From NCBI RefSeq assembly GCF_001984035.1, contig NZ_CP019449.1, forward strand, positions 4,035,501 through 4,099,500: DNA of 64,000 nt, written 5' to 3'. The translations under genes and the position numbers were made by a program. Every line of letters starts with the position of its first letter. Position 1 is the stretch's first letter. Origin of the DNA: Sphingopyxis sp. QXT-31. Its GTDB lineage: Bacteria; Pseudomonadota; Alphaproteobacteria; Sphingomonadales; Sphingomonadaceae. Under the pieces are notes generated by a model that searched no databases, was not told the origin of the DNA, and saw only the letters and a list, made by a program, of their open reading frames with translations. Positions 61,279 through 64,000 of the stretch are shown here, in pieces.

Positions 61279-63014
61279 ACGCCGACCTGTTCTTCCAGGC
61301 GTGGGGCGACACGCTCGTCACCACCGCCTTGCTCGTGCTGATGATCCTCGTCATCCGCAAGCCCTTCGCGCGCCATTTCGGGCCGGGGCTCACCTATGCG
61401 CTGTGGGCGGTGCCCGCGCTGCGGCTGATGCTGCCGCCCTTGCCCTTCGCCGACCCGGTGGCCGCGCCCGTCGCTGCGGCGATGCCGGCCAGCGCCGCGC
61501 CGATGGGCGAGCTGATCCTGATCGATGCGGTGGACACCGTCGGTGCGGCGCCCGCCGCGCCTGCGCTGCCGCTGTGGTCCTCCGCCGACCTGCTGCCCCC
61601 GCTCTTCGCCATCTGGGCGGCGGGCATGGTCGGGGTGCTCGCGGCGGCGATGCTGTCGCACCGCCGCTTCCGGCGCGAAGTGCTGACCGGCGCGGTCGAA
61701 CTCGAGCCGATCGGCAGCATCCGGCTGGTGATGACCGACGCGGTCGACGGCCCCGTCGCCTTCGGCCTCTGGCGCCGCTTCGTCGCGGTGCCGCAGGATT
61801 TCTTCGCGCGCTACCTCGCCGAGGAACGCGCGCTCGCGATCGATCACGAGCTCGCGCACCACCGTCACGGCGACCTCTGGGCCAATGCCGCGGCGCTGCT
61901 TTTGCTGTCGGTGCAATGGTTCAACCCGCTCGCGTGGCGCGCGATCCGCGCCTTTCGTTTCGACCAGGAGGCCGCGTGCGACGCCCGCGTCCTCACCATG
62001 GTGGGTTCGGGGACCGACAACGCGCCGCGCAACATACGCACCGCGCGCTATGCGACCGCGATCGCCAAGGCGGCGGTCGGATCGCGGCTGTCGCTCGCCG
62101 CGCCGATGGCGGTCCACGACAATCTACAGGAGAGACTGACGATGCTGATGCAGGAAGATATTTCCAAGAAGCGCGGGCTGGTGGGCCGGTTGCTGGTCGG
62201 CGGCGCGACGCTGGCGGTGCTCGCGACGACCGCGACGCTGGTTCCCGCGGGGATCGCGAGCGCCACCGCGCAGAGCGACGTGCCCGCGCCGTCGGCTCCC
62301 CCGGCGCCGCCCGAGGCCCCCGACGCGCCGGCGGCACCCGAAGCGCCCGAGGTGATCACCGACGCGCACCGCGTGATGATCTTCACCAGCGATGACGACG
62401 GCGAGGGTGAAGCGCAGGCCGACGATGGCAAGAAGAAGCGCGAAGTGCACCGCATCGTGATCCGCAATGGCGAGATCAAGGACGGCGAGGGCAATGTCAT
62501 GACCTTCGCGCCCGGCGACGCCAAGGTGAAGCGCTTCGAAATGCGCATGCCGGGCGCGCTGTCGCGCGACGACATCCTCGCGACGCTGAAGGAACAGGGC
62601 ATCACCGGCGCACAGGCCGACGCGATCGCCGACAAGCTGGAAGCGAAGCGCAAGAAGCAGTTCGCCTTTGCCCCGATGCCGCCGATGGCGCCGCTGCCCC
62701 CCATGCCGCCCATGCCGCCGATGAACTGGCAGTCGGTCGACGGCAAATCCTTCGGCTTCGCGCAGTGCGGCAAGGGCCAGGCGCCGATGCCGCTGGTCAA
62801 CCGCGACGACAAGGACGGCAAGAAGCACAGCCGCGTGATGATGGTCCGTTGCGGCACCCCGGGCGACAAGGCGGCGCAGCTGTCGGCGCTCAAGAAAGCG
62901 CGCGAGCAGTTCGCCGAGGGCCGGGCGTCGACGAGCATGAGCGATGAGATCCGCGCCAAGGTCACCGCCGACCTCGACAAGGCGATCGCCGAACTCGAGA
63001 AGAATTCGGACTGA
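61275..63014 (+). CDS. BlaR1/MecR1-like M56 membrane metallopeptidase
   Basis: The 579-residue protein has N-terminal membrane helices, the M56 zinc motif HELAHHRHGDLW (His near 191) and a further helix near 300 (LLVGGATLAVLATTATLVPAG). Unlike classical BlaR1 there is no visible penicillin-binding (STxK) sensor domain. The C-terminal half instead has a Pro/Ala-rich stretch (about 335-360), Met/Pro repeats (MPPMAPLPPMPPMPPM) and helical segments. A signal other than beta-lactam is likely. It is coupled to the repressor gene and ends before a terminator. Confidence 0.88.
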   Translation: MNADLFFQAWGDTLVTTALLVLMILVIRKPFARHFGPGLTYALWAVPALRLMLPPLPFADPVAAPVAAAMPASAAPMGELILIDAVDTVGAAPAAPALPLWSSADLLPPLFAIWAAGMVGVLAAAMLSHRRFRREVLTGAVELEPIGSIRLVMTDAVDGPVAFGLWRRFVAVPQDFFARYLAEERALAIDHELAHHRHGDLWANAAALLLLSVQWFNPLAWRAIRAFRFDQEAACDARVLTMVGSGTDNAPRNIRTARYATAIAKAAVGSRLSLAAPMAVHDNLQERLTMLMQEDISKKRGLVGRLLVGGATLAVLATTATLVPAGIASATAQSDVPAPSAPPAPPEAPDAPAAPEAPEVITDAHRVMIFTSDDDGEGEAQADDGKKKREVHRIVIRNGEIKDGEGNVMTFAPGDAKVKRFEMRMPGALSRDDILATLKEQGITGAQADAIADKLEAKRKKQFAFAPMPPMAPLPPMPPMPPMNWQSVDGKSFGFAQCGKGQAPMPLVNRDDKDGKKHSRVMMVRCGTPGDKAAQLSALKKAREQFAEGRASTSMSDEIRAKVTADLDKAIAELEKNSD

Positions 63015-63074
63015 GACCTGACGGCTTTGACGCGGGCACCTTCTCCCCGGTGGGGGCTCGCGGCAGGGGCGGGG

Positions 63075-63103
63075 AAAGGGAGCGGGCAACCGCTCCCTTT
63101 TTT
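63075..63103 (+). terminator. Intrinsic terminator after the M56 peptidase gene
   Basis: GGGAGCGG (63078-63085) pairs with CCGCTCCC (63090-63097) over a GCAA tetraloop. Flanking AAA and TTT extend the stem, and TTTTTT follows. This is a textbook Rho-independent terminator, 61 bp past the stop. Confidence 0.93.
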
Positions 63104-63142
63104 CGTGGGCGGCACCAGTGATTTCCCAGGCTGCCCTCAATT

Positions 63143-63223
63143 TCCGTTCGTGTCGAGCGTAGGCCAGGCACGCGAAGGCACGCGCTCGCCATGGGTGTCT
63201 CGACTTCGCTCGACACGAGCGGG
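63143..63223. repeat. Decayed family B inverted repeat
   Basis: The right arm (63198-63223, TCTCGACTTCGCTCGACACG and on) is almost the same as the right arm at 12969-12998. The left arm (63143-63168, TCCGTTCGTGTCGAGCG and on) has lost several pairs. It lies in the gap before the hydrolase gene. Confidence 0.7.
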
Positions 63224-63306
63224 ATTTATAACTCTAGCTGACGGTAACGCCCCAAAAACCACCGCCACCCCTTTCGCTCCACCCCCCGCAATGCCACATA
63301 GGCGGC

Positions 63307-64000
63307 ATGAGCGACGACAAGCCCTGGCCCGACAGCATCCGCGCCGGCGAGTGCGAGCAGCACGAGCCGCTGGTGCGGCGCGTGCTCGCGCCCAATCCCT
63401 CGCCCTATACCTTCACCGGCACCCAGACCTGGCTGGTCGGTGCCGGCCGCGACGTCGCGGTGATCGACCCCGGCCCGACGGGCAGCGGGATGAGCGTCGG
63501 CGATCCGCCCGACGCCAATGGCCAGGGCCATGTCGACGCGATCCTGCGCGCGGTGGAGGGCCAGCGCGTCGCCGCGATCCTCTGCACGCACACCCACCGC
63601 GACCACAGCCCCGCCGCGATGCCGCTGCGCGAAGCGACCGGGGCGCCGATCATCGGCTGTGCGCCGCTCGCGCTCCGCGACGACGGCCCGCGCGCCGATT
63701 CGGCCTTCGATCCCGACTATGCCCCCGACCGCGTGCTGGCGGACGGCGAGCGGATTTCGGGTGACGGCTGGACGATCGAGGCGGTCGCAACCCCCGGCCA
63801 CACCTCGAACCACCTCTGCTTCGCGCTCGTCGAGACCGGCGCGCTGTTCACCGGCGACCATGTCATGGCCTGGTCGACCAGCGTCGTCAGCCCGCCCGAC
63901 GGCGACATGGCGGCCTATATGGCCAGCCTGTCGAAGCTCTACGACCGCGGCGACCGCGTCTATTATCCCGCGCACGGGCCCGCGGTGACCAAGCCGCGCC
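63307..64000 (+). CDS. Metallo-beta-lactamase-fold hydrolase, 5' part
   Basis: The frame starts ATG at 63307 (MSDDKPWPDS) and stays open to the last base, so about 231 residues are seen and the C-terminus is cut off. The metal-binding motif HxHxDH is present as CTHTHRDHSPAAM. Further ligands are in VATPGHTSNHLCF (His), TGDHVM (Asp) and YPAHGPAV (His). This is a glyoxalase II/LACTB2-like layout, and LACTB2 relatives can act on RNA or thioesters; the substrate here is not known. No signal peptide is seen. Confidence 0.92.
   Translation, partial: MSDDKPWPDSIRAGECEQHEPLVRRVLAPNPSPYTFTGTQTWLVGAGRDVAVIDPGPTGSGMSVGDPPDANGQGHVDAILRAVEGQRVAAILCTHTHRDHSPAAMPLREATGAPIIGCAPLALRDDGPRADSAFDPDYAPDRVLADGERISGDGWTIEAVATPGHTSNHLCFALVETGALFTGDHVMAWSTSVVSPPDGDMAAYMASLSKLYDRGDRVYYPAHGPAVTKPR

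Overview
The window is high-GC DNA from an alphaproteobacterium, most likely a sphingomonad of the Sphingopyxis type. This is inferred from the gene set and order (yebC-ruvC-ruvA-ruvB-ybgC-tolQRAB-pal, a GapR/DUF1244 pair, DUF1476, a TonB-receptor neighbour) and from families of palindromic intergenic repeats. No rRNA, tRNA, CRISPR array or insertion sequence was recognised. Both ends cut through genes: a TonB-dependent receptor at the left and a metallo-beta-lactamase-fold hydrolase at the right.

Layout. (1) 1-13.8 kb, plus strand: the end of a TonB-dependent receptor, then a complete type II secretion operon gspCDEFGHIJKLMN, with gspO after a perfect 30-bp-arm hairpin. Four heptamers at 11-bp spacing ahead of gspC look like two adjoining Pho boxes. 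(2) 13.8-25.5 kb, mostly minus strand: Tol-Pal, ruvB, ruvA and ruvC with two unrelated genes inserted between ruvA and ruvB, yebC, a ybjQ-type gene, gapR, a secreted amidohydrolase and a DUF1244 gene. The amidohydrolase is flanked by two copies of the DUF1244 3' end, which looks like an insertion scar. (3) 25.5-28 kb, plus strand: pyruvate kinase and a protein-arginyl/leucyl transferase. (4) 28.2-34.4 kb, plus strand: an unusual electron-transfer module. It consists of a fused FAD oxidoreductase, double cyclic-nucleotide-binding and four-cluster ferredoxin protein, a five-helix cytochrome b-like protein, and a protein joining a cytoplasmic FHA domain through one membrane helix to a periplasmic decaheme cytochrome c. 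A CpdA-like phosphodiesterase gene follows. (5) 34.4-38.6 kb, minus strand: a membrane-anchored winged-helix regulator, a D-2-hydroxyacid dehydrogenase, a small membrane protein and cysS. (6) 38.8-58.9 kb, minus strand: a 20-kb locus coding for an exported CHAT-domain protease-like protein, a CHASE2 class III cyclase, a FecR-like exported protein, a TpsB transporter and a 4057-residue TpsA exoprotein. (7) 59.1-64 kb, plus strand: DUF1476, BolA and Grx4 proteins, an 840-bp repeat- and hairpin-rich gap, a BlaI/BlaR-type pair and the start of the hydrolase.

The two most system-like regions are the 28.2-34.4 kb module and the 38.8-58.9 kb locus. The first would carry electrons from cytoplasmic NAD(P)H through flavin, Fe-S and heme b to periplasmic c hemes, with cyclic nucleotide and possibly phosphopeptide inputs. 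The second combines a predicted periplasmic caspase-like protease and a cyclase sensing the periplasm with two-partner secretion of a giant surface protein. A cyclase, two cNMP-binding domains and a phosphodiesterase within 30 kb make a shared cyclic-nucleotide circuit possible but unproven.
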